Source: Brasenia schreberi
Taxonomy: Eukaryota > Streptophyta > Magnoliopsida > Nymphaeales > Cabombaceae
Assembly (NCBI GenBank): GCA_036023115.1
Contig: JAYKKT010000036.1
Location: forward strand, 6,560,001 to 6,624,000
DNA: 64,000 nucleotides
Reading direction: 5' to 3'
Below, in pieces: positions 53,301 to 64,000 of the stretch. The position numbers and the translations under genes are program-made. The notes under the pieces were generated by a model. That model ran no database searches. It had not been told where the DNA came from and was given only the letters and a program-made list of their open reading frames with translations. Position 1 is the first letter of the stretch; each line of letters starts with the position of its first letter.

Positions 53301-56300
53301 GAGGAGACTTAAATGGACATGTCGATAAAGAGGCATTAGGATATCAAGGAATTCATGGAAACTTTGGTTTTGGGGATATAAATGAGGAAGGTAGGGAGAT
53401 TTTAAATTTTGCTATGGCATTTGATCTCTTTATAGTCAATACAATCTTCAAAAAAATGAGATGAACATTTAATTACTTATAAGAGTAGCTTATCACAAAC
53501 ACAAATTGATTACATTATTTGTAGAAAAAAAGATAAAGCGAGTTGTAAAGATTGCAAGGTAATTCCAAGATAAAGCTTAACCACCCAACATCGACTTTTA
53601 GTTATGGATTTAGAAATAAAAAAATGGACAAAGAAGAAAAGAGTGCATCGAGCTATTCGGACTAAATGGTGGAACCTCAAAAGTGAGAAATAAGATATAT
53701 TTAAACAAAAAGTCCTTCAAGGAGATGTTTGGAATTATGTTGGTACACCCTGTGATATATGGAACAATATGGCTATACATATTAGGAAAGTGGCGAAAGA
53801 TGTGTTAGGTGTATCTAAGGGAGGTGTACCGGCACAAAAAGAAGCTTGGTGGTGGAGTGAAGTAGTGCAAAATAAAATCAAGGCAAAGAAGGCATGTTAC
53901 AAATTACATTATGCTAAGAAAACTAGTGAAACTTTAGAGGCTTATAAGAAAGCAAAGAAGGAGAAGAAAAAGGCCGTGAGTGAATCAAAAGCTAAAATTT
54001 GAGAGGATTTATATAAAAAACTCAACTCAAAAGTAGATAGGGCTAGAGATAAGAAAACTAAAGATCTTAATTATGTTAGATGCATCAAGGAAGATGATGA
54101 AAAAAATCTAGTGGCAAATGATGATATAAGAAATAGATGGAAAACTATTTTTATAAGCTTTTTAATGAAAATAAAGATGTTAGTATTAGCTTAAGAGAGA
54201 TAGCCAAATAAGAAAAGTATATAAACCACAATTTCTACGGACGTATTCAAAAGAATGAAGTCAAAGAGGCTCTTAAACATATGAAGGTTGGTAAATCGGT
54301 AGGACCAAATAATATTCCTATAGAAGTTTGGAAAATACTAGGAGAAATAGGAATCACTTGGCTCACAAGACTATTTAATGAAATATGGAAAAACCAAAAG
54401 GTGTCCGAGGAATGGGGAGCAAGTACACTTATACCCATATATAAGAACAAGGGAGACATTCAAAATTGTGCGAATTATCGAGGTATCAAGTTAATGAAGT
54501 CATACTATGAAATTATGGGAAGGAATTATCGAACGTAGGTTAAGACAAGTATCAAGTACAACAGAGAACTAATTTGGATTCATGCCAGGCATATCTACTA
54601 TTGAAGCGATTCACCTTTTGAAACGTCTTATGAAATATTTTAGAGCAAAAAAGAAAGACCTTCACATGATATTTATTGATCTAGAAAAAGCTTATGATAG
54701 AGTACCGAGGGAGGTTCTTTGGAAAAAAGAGGTGTCCCAAAGACATACATTAACCTTATAAGAGACATGTATGATGGTGTAAAAACATGTGTGAGGACTC
54801 ATGAAGAAATGACAAACTTCTTTGAAGTTCATATTGGGTTACATCAATGATCAACTTTAAGTCCATACTTATTTATAATGGTGATTGATGAGTTAACAAA
54901 ACATATTCAAGATGAAGTACCTTGGTGTATGTTATTTGCAGATGACATTGTATTCTTGGAGGAGTCTAAGGAAAAAGTTAATAGAAAATTGGAACTATGG
55001 AGAGAAACATTAGAAAGCAAAGGCCTCCAACTTAGTAGAACAAAGACAGAATATATGGAATGTAAGTTTGATCATTTGGTTACCTCACATAGAAATTAAA
55101 ATTGGCACACATTGCATCCCCCAAAAGGAAAGTTTTAAATACCTAGGGTCAATTTTTCAAAGTGATGGAAGAATTGATGGAGATGTTACACATAGAATTA
55201 ATGTTGGTTGGTTAAAATGGAGAGGAGCATCAGGTATTCTTTGTGATAAGAAGATACCATTAAAGTTAAAAGGTAAATATTATAAAGCAGCAATTAGGCC
55301 TGCCATGTTTTATGGTTCTGAGTGTTGGGCAGTTAATCATCAGCATGTACAAAAGATGAGATGTCTGTGACAGAAATGAAGATGTTGAGATGGATGAGTG
55401 ATCATACTAGAAAAGACCGTATACATAATGAGGTTATTAGAAACAAATTAGGAGTGGCACCAATAGAGGATAAAATGAGAGAATATCGTTTAAGATGGTT
55501 TGGACATATAGAAAGAAGATAAAAAAAAACCTGTAAGAAGGTATGAAAAACTAAATTTGGAAAGTATTAAAAGAGCTAGAGGACGATCACAAAAGTGTTG
55601 GAAAGAAACAATAAAGAATAAGAATGATCTAGCTTATTGTGAGTTAACTGCTAACATGGCACACGATAGGGATATGTGGAAACAAAGAATCCTCTAGTCG
55701 ACCCCGTCCAGTATGGAAAAAGGTTATTACTTTTTAACCTTTTTGGTTAAAAAATGTTCTATATTGATATACTAAGCTATGTTTTCGAAATTCTTACTTT
55801 TTTACACGATGACAGGGAAAATAGAAACAACTAGTACACAGCTGAAGTACTGCTACTGTACAATAGGCCTAATAAGCCTAGTTGTAGAACATGTAGGCTC
55901 AACTATACACTCTACTGAATACTGCTACTGTATATATAATAGGCCTAATGAGCCTAGTTGCAAAACGTGTACACTCAACTATACATTCTACTGAGTCCTG
56001 CTACTGTACGTACAATAGTACCTAATGAGCCTAGGGCCTAGTTACAGCAACTGTACACTCTACCGAGTAGAGCTAATGTATGTATAATAGATGAAATGAG
56101 CCCAGTTGCAGCAATTGTACACTCAACTGTACACTCTCCGGAGTACTGCTACTGTAGAATAGGCATAATGAGCCTAGCTGCAGCAACTGTACACCCTACT
56201 TGTAGCCATGTAGTACATATAGTTGTGTGATATAATAAATATAGCAGAATGTTTACATATTATTCTAATATACGATACTGATACGATGCAAATCTAGTAA

Positions 56301-57511
56301 TCTTGTCTGCAGCAAACTACGTCAAAGTGATTACTAAAGAGTAAGAAATAGGGCAACTCAAACAACGGTAGGTGAGAGTTAAATATGAAGAAAGCACGCT
56401 GAAGTCGAAATTTACTCAGCATTAACTATTTCTCACCTATAATTCACTCATTTGGGAAAAATAAACAAAAAGGAATATACTAGATCCCTATCAAAACATA
56501 AACACAATGAGGCACGCACGAACGCACGCATACCATGCGATAAAACTGCATTCAGACCAACCAGAGTGGTATAACAGACAACAAGTCAGCAAAAAGCCAA
56601 GGAATCCAAAACCAAATAAAATATAGACGAATAAGCAAACTCAAACAAATGGCTTTTTCTCGGTGTTTGAATCTTCAAGGGTAGACAAGAAATCAAAGAT
56701 TCAACTGAACTGAAACAAGAAGGCTTTTAGTTATTTCGACGAATAAAAACGAAGCTAGAGGAAGAACCCACATCCACTAGCGTTCAACGGATAATTGATT
56801 CAATACAAATCCAAAAAAGATCCATAAAAAGGCTATGCTGTGAAAGAAGCAACAAGAACATTACACCAAGTAGCAAAAGGGGCTCTACACAGAGAATGTA
56901 ACGATGAAGACACCAAGAAATAAGAATCCTAATTTCAAAAAGGATATAAAACGCGTCAATCAAGCTCCAGCAGAAATCATCAGAAGGTCCAATCAGGAAA
57001 AAACACAAGCCGAGCACACATATTCACCTACGGATCGCCCAAAAGAGAAAAACTGGAACCGGAAACCAGGTTGCTTACCTCGACCGCTTTCCTTGCCATG
57101 ATCATGACCAGCACGCCCGTTCTCCTCCTTCTCCTCCGCCATAGATTGTTCCTTCTCCACCGCTGGTGCCGGAGCAGCAGCAGTCTCTTTCAGTCGTTTC
57201 TCAGCCTCTCGCTGCTGCTGAGCCGCCTTCCTCTTCTCCTCTGCGTCCTTTTCCTTCGCCGCCGAGACAATGCTTCGAATCTTCCTCTCGACCGAATCGT
57301 CCTTGAACAGATCGCTCTTCCGCCGGAGGAAATCAACGATGCGTTCGAGGAACTCCAGAGGAGCTAAGGATCCTTGGATCCGACTCAAATCATCATCCAA
57401 CGGTAGGGAGGACGCAGAGGGAGACGGAGATGTCCCGGTGACAGAGGGAGAACCCGAAGAGTTACGGTTAGGGTCTTCCTCGTCTTCCTGGATCTCTGAG
57501 ATCACAGCCAT
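47358..57511 (-). CDS. BOB1-like: NudC domain protein, BOBBER1-like small-HSP/chaperone
   Basis: Six exons on the minus strand: 57079-57511, 48854-49026, 48651-48699, 48033-48199, 47484-47567 and 47358-47396, all with GT-AG borders and consistent phases, giving 314 residues. Start ATG at 57511 ([13 protein letters not shown]). The N-terminal part has [18 protein letters not shown] and a charged helix (~75-115, likely coiled coil). The CS/NudC domain begins about residue 146 with [14 protein letters not shown] and includes [33 protein letters not shown], and the tail [50 protein letters not shown]1 in Arabidopsis is a cytosolic NudC chaperone needed for thermotolerance and meristem patterning (family knowledge). 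Intron 1 is 8.05 kb and packed with transposons, yet every exon is intact. Confidence 0.93.
49949..50256. mobile_element. GTATCG-palindrome MITE in NudC intron 1
   Basis: Ends TGTTGTAATTAGCATATCGG and, inverted, TGTTGTAAAAATCATATCG form terminal inverted repeats. The interior carries repeated GTATCGTACGATAC-type palindromes (for example near 50088, 50130 and 50235). 308 bp, non-coding. Confidence 0.65.
50264..50900 (-). mobile_element. RTE-type LINE fragment in NudC intron 1
   Basis: On the minus strand it encodes RT text ([30 protein letters not shown] near 50770-50880, and [26 protein letters not shown] plus KTFKYLG at 50497-50691). It ends with the family 3' terminus and a TTG-rich tail at 50264. 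The segment between the RT piece and the 3' end is deleted. Confidence 0.8.
51216..51723. mobile_element. GTATCG-palindrome MITE in NudC intron 1
   Basis: The left end ACAAAAAGCGATTTATC and the inverted right end TGTTGTAAAAAGCGTATCGG match. TATCGTACGATACA and AGTACGATACGATGC lie just inside the ends, and the centre is AT-rich. No clear target duplication. Confidence 0.6.
52114..52157 (-). mobile_element. 44-bp RTE LINE 3'-end insertion with 20-bp target duplication
   Basis: The insert is only the last bases of the RTE family plus its tail (minus strand: TAGCCGATCCCGTCTAGTAT GGGAAAAGGCTTAGTTG). It is flanked by a perfect 20-bp direct repeat AGGAAATGCACTTAAGGATA at 52094-52113 and 52158-52177. 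Confidence 0.92.
52590..55725 (+). mobile_element. Nearly full-length RTE-clade LINE (inactive)
   Basis: About 3.1 kb in NudC intron 1, antisense to that gene. One long, now interrupted, ORF encodes an apurinic-type endonuclease ([38 protein letters not shown]) and reverse transcriptase ([81 protein letters not shown]). Stops and frameshifts disable it. The 3' end is CTCTAGTCGACCCCGTCCAG TATGGAAAAAGG. The flanks carry a long target duplication (52572-52589 and 55726-55744, ATTACTTTTTAACTTTTT with one difference). Confidence 0.92.
52700..52870 (+). repeat. Two ~84-bp monomers in the LINE 5' region
   Basis: CACTACATT...CGAATGTA(A/G)TGAAT...TTGCAGAGA...CCACAT occurs at 52701 and 52785, with a weaker third match to the left. 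Tandem 5' monomers are known as promoter units in some other LINEs; that role here is inference. Confidence 0.6.
55848..56205. repeat. Minisatellite, ~74-bp unit, about five copies
   Basis: Units start ACTGCTACTGTA at about 55848, 55921, 55997, 56070 and 56145. Each contains AATAGGCCTAATGAGCCTAG TTGCA and TGTACACTCAACTATACACT, with substitutions. It lies in NudC intron 1, just after the LINE. Confidence 0.85.
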
Positions 57512-57551
57512 GGCGGGAAGACGACAAGAAGACACCAGAAGAAGCCCATCT

Positions 57552-57561
57552 CTTATTTATA
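57552..57561 (-). promoter_or_regulatory. TATA box of the NudC gene
   Basis: Minus strand CTATAAATAAG, 41-50 bp before the ATG. The implied leader is only about 15-25 nt. Confidence 0.5.
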
Positions 57562-57599
57562 GGCGGGGAAAAGCCTGGAATCTTCCGATTTTAGCGTGT

Positions 57600-58640
57600 C
57601 CGATCGGAAGGACTCAAAATCGGTGACACGGATTACAAATCTCAAATCGAATCCGGACCATTTCGTTCCTCGAGTTCATTGAACGCAGGGTCTTTAGAGA
57701 AAATCATGTAACAAGCTTATTTCTATGTTAAACAACAGCTTGGACTTCCATAAGCATTAAATGTTTCAGTAGTGTTTTACTTTATTTAAAGGAAAAGTTT
57801 TGGGCATAAGTATGCAATTTTTTTTATAATATAGGTATTTTTTTTGAATTTTTTCTTAATTTAAGAGTTACACTCTGAAAAGTTGAATTTGACTTTTTTA
57901 ATCGATTCAAACTTAAAAGATAAAACCCTACTTTTTGTTTAAACCTTTAATTGATTTGACTAAGAGAGTGTCCTAAGATTCTTAATCTTTAATATATTAA
58001 AAAAATCCTTTTATTTTCTTAATCTATTAAGCCATTAGGTTTGACAGTATCAAACCAATCTTTTGTAGCTGATCTGATCTGACTTTCTAAGTTCTAATGG
58101 TGGTGGTTCCAGCTAGATCAAAATAGAGCTAAATAAATGGTGAAATCAAATAAGCAATTCTCTAGAAGTTGTGGTGGTGGTGGTGGTGGTAAACTTGTTT
58201 TCGTTAGCCCGAACGAATAAATAAGCAATTCTCGCGAAAGTTGAAATTAGGTGAAATCAAATCTATCCAAAATAGCATCGAGAACGTTAGCTCAACAGCA
58301 GGGCTCTCTAGCGCCGATTGTTCAATTCCCACAGGGTGCATGTATTAATCTTCAACCTCCTCTTGTAACCACAAAAGAAGAAGAATCTATCCGAAATATA
58401 TTAACAAATCGAAATTAAGCGGAATCGCCTGAAACGTTTATGATTTTTCTGCACTAAATCGACTCTTAGAAGTGTTCTTTCCGCAAAATCCCCGGATGTT
58501 CGAGCATCACAAATTCAGGGACCAGCATTTGGCTATCATCGTCCATCTTGGTGATGAGCTGCAGCCGCTGAAAGGGCCAAAAATTGAGTTGCCCCACCAG
58601 ATAATGAACGGTAGAAACGTTATCATGTAGACTGTCGGCC
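57600..58640. other. Intergenic, divergent promoters of the NudC and kinase genes
   Basis: The two genes are head to head. (GGT)n lies at about 58172-58190, and a tRNA-like phrase GTTAGCTCAACAG...GATTGTTCAATTCCC lies at 58288-58340 (SINE candidate). Confidence 0.5.
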
Positions 58641-58643
58641 CTC

Positions 58644-58650
58644 ATATATA
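58644..58650 (+). promoter_or_regulatory. TATA box of the receptor-like kinase gene
   Basis: CTCATATATAGAC. The leader would be ~105-110 nt and includes a CT/GT tract. Confidence 0.45.
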
Positions 58651-58784
58651 GACTGAGGGAGACAGAGAGAGAGTATGCTTTATTGAAGCGTTTTTTCCAC
58701 TCATGCTCGGTACGAATCTAAAGCGAAAACGCGGAAGGGGATAATTTGGGTCAAGCGGCTTCTCTCTCTCTCTCTGTGTGTGCG

Positions 58785-60736
<1,952 letters not shown>

Positions 60737-60739
60737 AAC

Positions 60740-61310
60740 TTACAGTCCCCCACGAAGAAGGGATCATGGATCCATGAACAGATACATAATCGTGTGCATG
60801 TGTGTGTGTGCGTGCCTGCCTGCATGATGATTGGAGACAATATCCACAATTAAATCAGTTTAAAACAATGACAAATGTATACATTCAATAAAGGTGGTGG
60901 CCCTCAAGAGGTACCTTCCTGAACTACGATATCAGCTAATATTCAAAGCATATCAGTATGGACGCCAAAATACCAAAACATCGACCCCACTAACACATGC
61001 ATTAGGTTAGGCACATGAATCCCTGTGAGCAGGAATGAAGAAATGAAATTCATGCAAGTTGAAAGACTTCCAAGAATCAATCACAACATATGCAATCCAC
61101 CACAGTTCTCACCCGCAACTGGCTTCAAAAATTGGCTAATGTTCAGATTTTGTGAGTTCGAATTCATCGAGGGAGATCAATTTGCGCTCCTTGCATCCAC
61201 AGCAGTCAAACCACTTCCACCAAGCAGAAACCTGCAAAATCTTAATATTAGAGTGCGCATGGCAAACACACACACACACACACACACAGCGATAGCAGCA
61301 TTCGAGAATT
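60740..61310. other. 3' flanks of two converging genes
   Basis: 3' untranslated DNA of the kinase (TGTGTGTG...TGCCTGCCTGC at about 60797-60825), an AATAAA at about 60887, and the trailer of the UBP27-like gene, with (CA)n at 61267-61288. Confidence 0.55.
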
Positions 61311-61317
61311 CCAAAAC

Positions 61318-64000
61318 TTATGATGTAAGGTCGGCCCTGTCGTACAAAAGCAAGCTTGCTTCTGATGCAAGAACCATCTCCTCTGGGACCATTGAAACAT
61401 AAGAACCTGAAGTTTGAACCACATTTTCTTGAATTGACGATCATTCCCCAAACTAACAAGTGAAGAATCGTCACGGACAGATTCTACCCTTACTCTCCCG
61501 TAGACTGTGAAGTGTCCGCTATCAGATCTTCCATGGTGTTGAACAACAGAAACAAGACTATATTATATAAACAGCATTCTTTACCCACATGAGAGTAGTT
61601 ACCCTGCATTTGGACAAGGAAATGGCATGGCAAATTAAACCAGTTATTATATGATTTTACATAGTTGGATCAGCAACCTAATGGAACCTCTCAATACATG
61701 GCCTAGAACACAGTCTCGAACTGAGAACCACAACTCAATTAGAGAAACGAAAATGATTTGAAACACGACAAGTGTATTAAGAATTTGACGGTTGAGTGGA
61801 GAAGACATCGAAAATATGACTAGAGAAAGGTTTGCAGCACAAAACTAAACCGAAAAGGAGATACTCAACTAACCTCCTTGCCATACATTTGAGGTGACTG
61901 TGTAACTTCAAACTGGTCATCGTGTGTCCCTACTCCTTGACTATCAACCTCACACACCTCTCAACTTTTCCCTCTGAGCGCGGGGCCATCATATTACCTG
62001 CTAATTATAAAGTCGGACCACAATATCCAGGTAATGGTAGATACCATCTACAGAAAAAGAAAACTGGGTAGGAAAGCATTCAAAGCATCATGATGTGAAT
62101 CTTTTACGCACCTTGACCATAACAAAGTACCTTCTGCTCGATTGGAATATGAAAATAATTCATCCATGGCAAGAACGCTGGCTTCTTCACTTGCCTCTGC
62201 AAATCTCTTTTGGATAAATTAAGTCCTATTCCCATTCCAGCAGCTGTGTATGGATACAGGTCCAGAACCAATGGAAAAGCAAGATGGCCCTGTAATTATA
62301 TTTAGCTGATGTTTAGAAAACAAAAGGAAGCTGGATAACAATAACTAAGAAACACAACAAATGCTGCTTTTGCCATAATCCCATACCAGCAGTTTGGTGG
62401 ATTCGTTGTATGAAATCATAGAGGCACGTTGCACGTGAATACACAAAATCTAAAACAAGATATTTAGACTGAAGGGTATGTTCAGACTTTCAACTTTCCA
62501 CAAATACATATTCATGGATTTAATTTAAAGTACAATAAACCGTTCCACATTCATACCTCCGGGCACCGACCAATAGACAACTGCTTAACAGCAGAATGAA
62601 AATCACTGGGCCATGGAATTCCTTCTTGTAACAGGAGAATCTTGCAATTACAGCCATCATATTCTGTGCAGTTTATAAGAATCTGGACAAGTTCCTGAAA
62701 GAGATGGGCTAAAAAGAAGTTGTGGATCAGAAAAATCACGTTCAATCATAAAGAATCTAACGTAACTGCATAAACGGAACAACTTTATGGTATATATCAA
62801 ACGAAGGTAGACAGTGTTATCCGTATCGCACTGTATCGTACGATACGGTGATACAGTACGATACGCCCAAAAGAAAATAAAAAAAAATTTCAAAATTTTT
62901 TTCTTGTTATTTTTTGCAGGTTTCTGGCCTCTCTTCACTTCCCTATGCTTGTAATTTGGGTTTATAATTTTCTTTATTAAATAAGAATAATTTATGAACA
63001 AATAAAAATTATGACAAAATCATTTTCCTTTCTGTTGCCAACTTTTAGGTATATTTCTGCTAGCAGTTTTTAATTTCATGAGATCGCAAACAATAAAAAA
63101 CATTTGGTTGTCTCGGTTCATTGAGTGGGCATTTCACAACTTTACTATTTTAGGGTTCACCTTACGTGACTTCCATTGAGTTAAACATGATCAACGTGTG
63201 TGAGGCTTAACTCAGTCTGTGAAGTGAGAAATGAAGCTCAAGTATTAATTAAAAATGCTAGTCTCTAGTAAGAGAAAAAGGGATATCATAAAGTAATAAT
63301 ATCACATCACTGAGGTGTCATAGAGTCAATAATCAAAGAAATTGAGCTCATTGTTTTGCTCACATATGAAAATTAGCAAATATGACAACTACATTTACAA
63401 AGATAGCAGTTTGTTAATTTTTATATGAATTAATTTGAAATACAACAACATCACGAAGGAGATGAAGATTTTCATTTTAAAGCAGAAGGTGATGAAAAAC
63501 TTTGAATCTTTATAAAGTAGAAGATGAAGATTATTTAGTTAATGATCCTGATACAAATTTACAATATGTAAAATGTAAATGTATTTCATTTTTTGCTTCA
63601 AAATATGTAATTTTGGATGCAATTGTTCAATGTTGAATGTTCAATCTGTGCTAAACTTTGCATTATATGAATTTAAAGCAATTATCAGATTTTTTCATAT
63701 TTTTACTAATTTTCTTGATTTTTTAAATAATTTTTGTATTTTTTTAATATTAAAGTACGATACGATACGATACGATACACCCGTATCGTGGAGCCCCGCG
63801 ATACGATATGCGTCAGACAACAGACAGTACCTCATTCTTGAGGTTCTATAAAACAATAATTTTACGGCATCCATATGAGAGCAGCGCAAACACTGGTAAT
63901 TTTCTACTTGTTCTGCAGAAGTGAAATACTTCAATCTTCTACAGTGCATTCATCTGACTAAGTTGTTCGAGCCACAAAAGGTCAGAATGAGTGCACATAT
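61318..64000 (-). CDS. UBP27-like: Ubiquitin carboxyl-terminal hydrolase, UBP27-like (3' part; 5' exons beyond window)
   Basis: Minus-strand exons read in order: from 63938 downward (RLKYFTSAEQVENYQCLRCS HMDAV...), 62557-62694 (NCTEYDGCNC, PWPSDFHSAVKQLSIGRCPE), 62387-62449 (ILCIHVQRASMISYNESTKLL), 62131-62289 (GHLAFPLVLDLYPY...PWMNYFHIPIEQK), about 61887-61960 (EVDSQGVG...), and 61557 to stop at 61318 (LVSVVQHHGRSDSGHFTVYG...EMVLASEASLLLYDRADLTS). The CxxC pairs are the zinc ribbon, and the H of SGHFTVY is the catalytic His box of C19 peptidases. The catalytic Cys box must lie right of the window. Arabidopsis UBP27 is a mitochondrial outer-membrane deubiquitinase (family knowledge). The His-box exon and the final ~30 residues lie in different frames, so a short unrecognised intron or a frameshift exists near 61420-61500. 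Confidence 0.85.
62815..63822. mobile_element. GTATCG-palindrome MITE, ~1 kb, in a UBP27 intron
   Basis: The ends TGTTATCCGTATCG and, inverted, TGTTGTCTGACGCATATCG are imperfect terminal inverted repeats. Just inside are CTGTATCGTACGATACGGTG and TACGATACGATACGATACGA TAC arrays. The centre is AT-rich with no ORF. The flanks share GACAG (62810-62814 and 63823-63827), a possible 5-bp target duplication. Confidence 0.7.

Noticed and set aside
57071..57626. Plus-strand frames opposite NudC exon 1
   Set aside because: Antisense shadows of the NudC N-terminal exon; the minus frame joins five further NudC exons in phase.

Overview
The window is nuclear DNA from a flowering plant. The evidence is AT-rich intergenic DNA full of (GA)n/(TA)n/(CT)n microsatellites, GT-AG introns of plant size, Ty1/copia LTR elements with a tRNA-iMet type primer site, RTE-clade LINEs, short hAT-like MITEs, and genes of plant-specific type (an AP2/ERF factor, a plant receptor-like kinase, a BOBBER/NudC protein, a UBP27-type ubiquitin protease). 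I cannot fix the species. Nothing looks bacterial, viral or organellar.

Layout. 1-9 kb: a diverged direct duplication, each copy carrying a small basic-tailed protein gene (1-233, cut by the window edge; 7058-7477). 9-15 kb: repeats only (a 5'-truncated RTE LINE with target-site duplication, a hAT MITE with a perfect 8-bp duplication, tRNA-like SINE heads, a 240-bp tandem repeat). 15.5-19.4 kb: minus-strand cluster of very small genes, two of them encoding secreted histidine-rich peptides with signal peptide and TATA box. 20.5-26.35 kb: a decayed Ty1/copia element (minus strand) with both LTRs. 26.4-36.4 kb: gene-poor, AT-rich, with MITEs and local duplications. 36.4-39.65 kb: a two-exon group X ERF gene (ABR1/ERF110-like). 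42.0-46.0 kb: a second, 3'-truncated copia element of the same family on the plus strand. 47.36-57.51 kb: a six-exon NudC/BOBBER1-like gene on the minus strand; its first intron is about 8 kb and holds a nearly complete RTE LINE, two other RTE insertions, two MITEs and a minisatellite. 58.6-60.74 kb: a two-exon receptor-like kinase without ectodomain. 61.3 kb to the right edge: the 3' part of a UBP27-like deubiquitinase gene on the minus strand, with a 1-kb palindrome-rich MITE in an intron.

The four conserved genes are single housekeeping or regulatory genes and do not form an obvious pathway. The least ordinary coding content is the pair (possibly trio) of tiny histidine-rich genes at 15.5-19.4 kb. 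The least ordinary non-coding content is the MITE family built around the palindrome GTATCGTACGATAC, and the leader minisatellite shared by the two copia elements.
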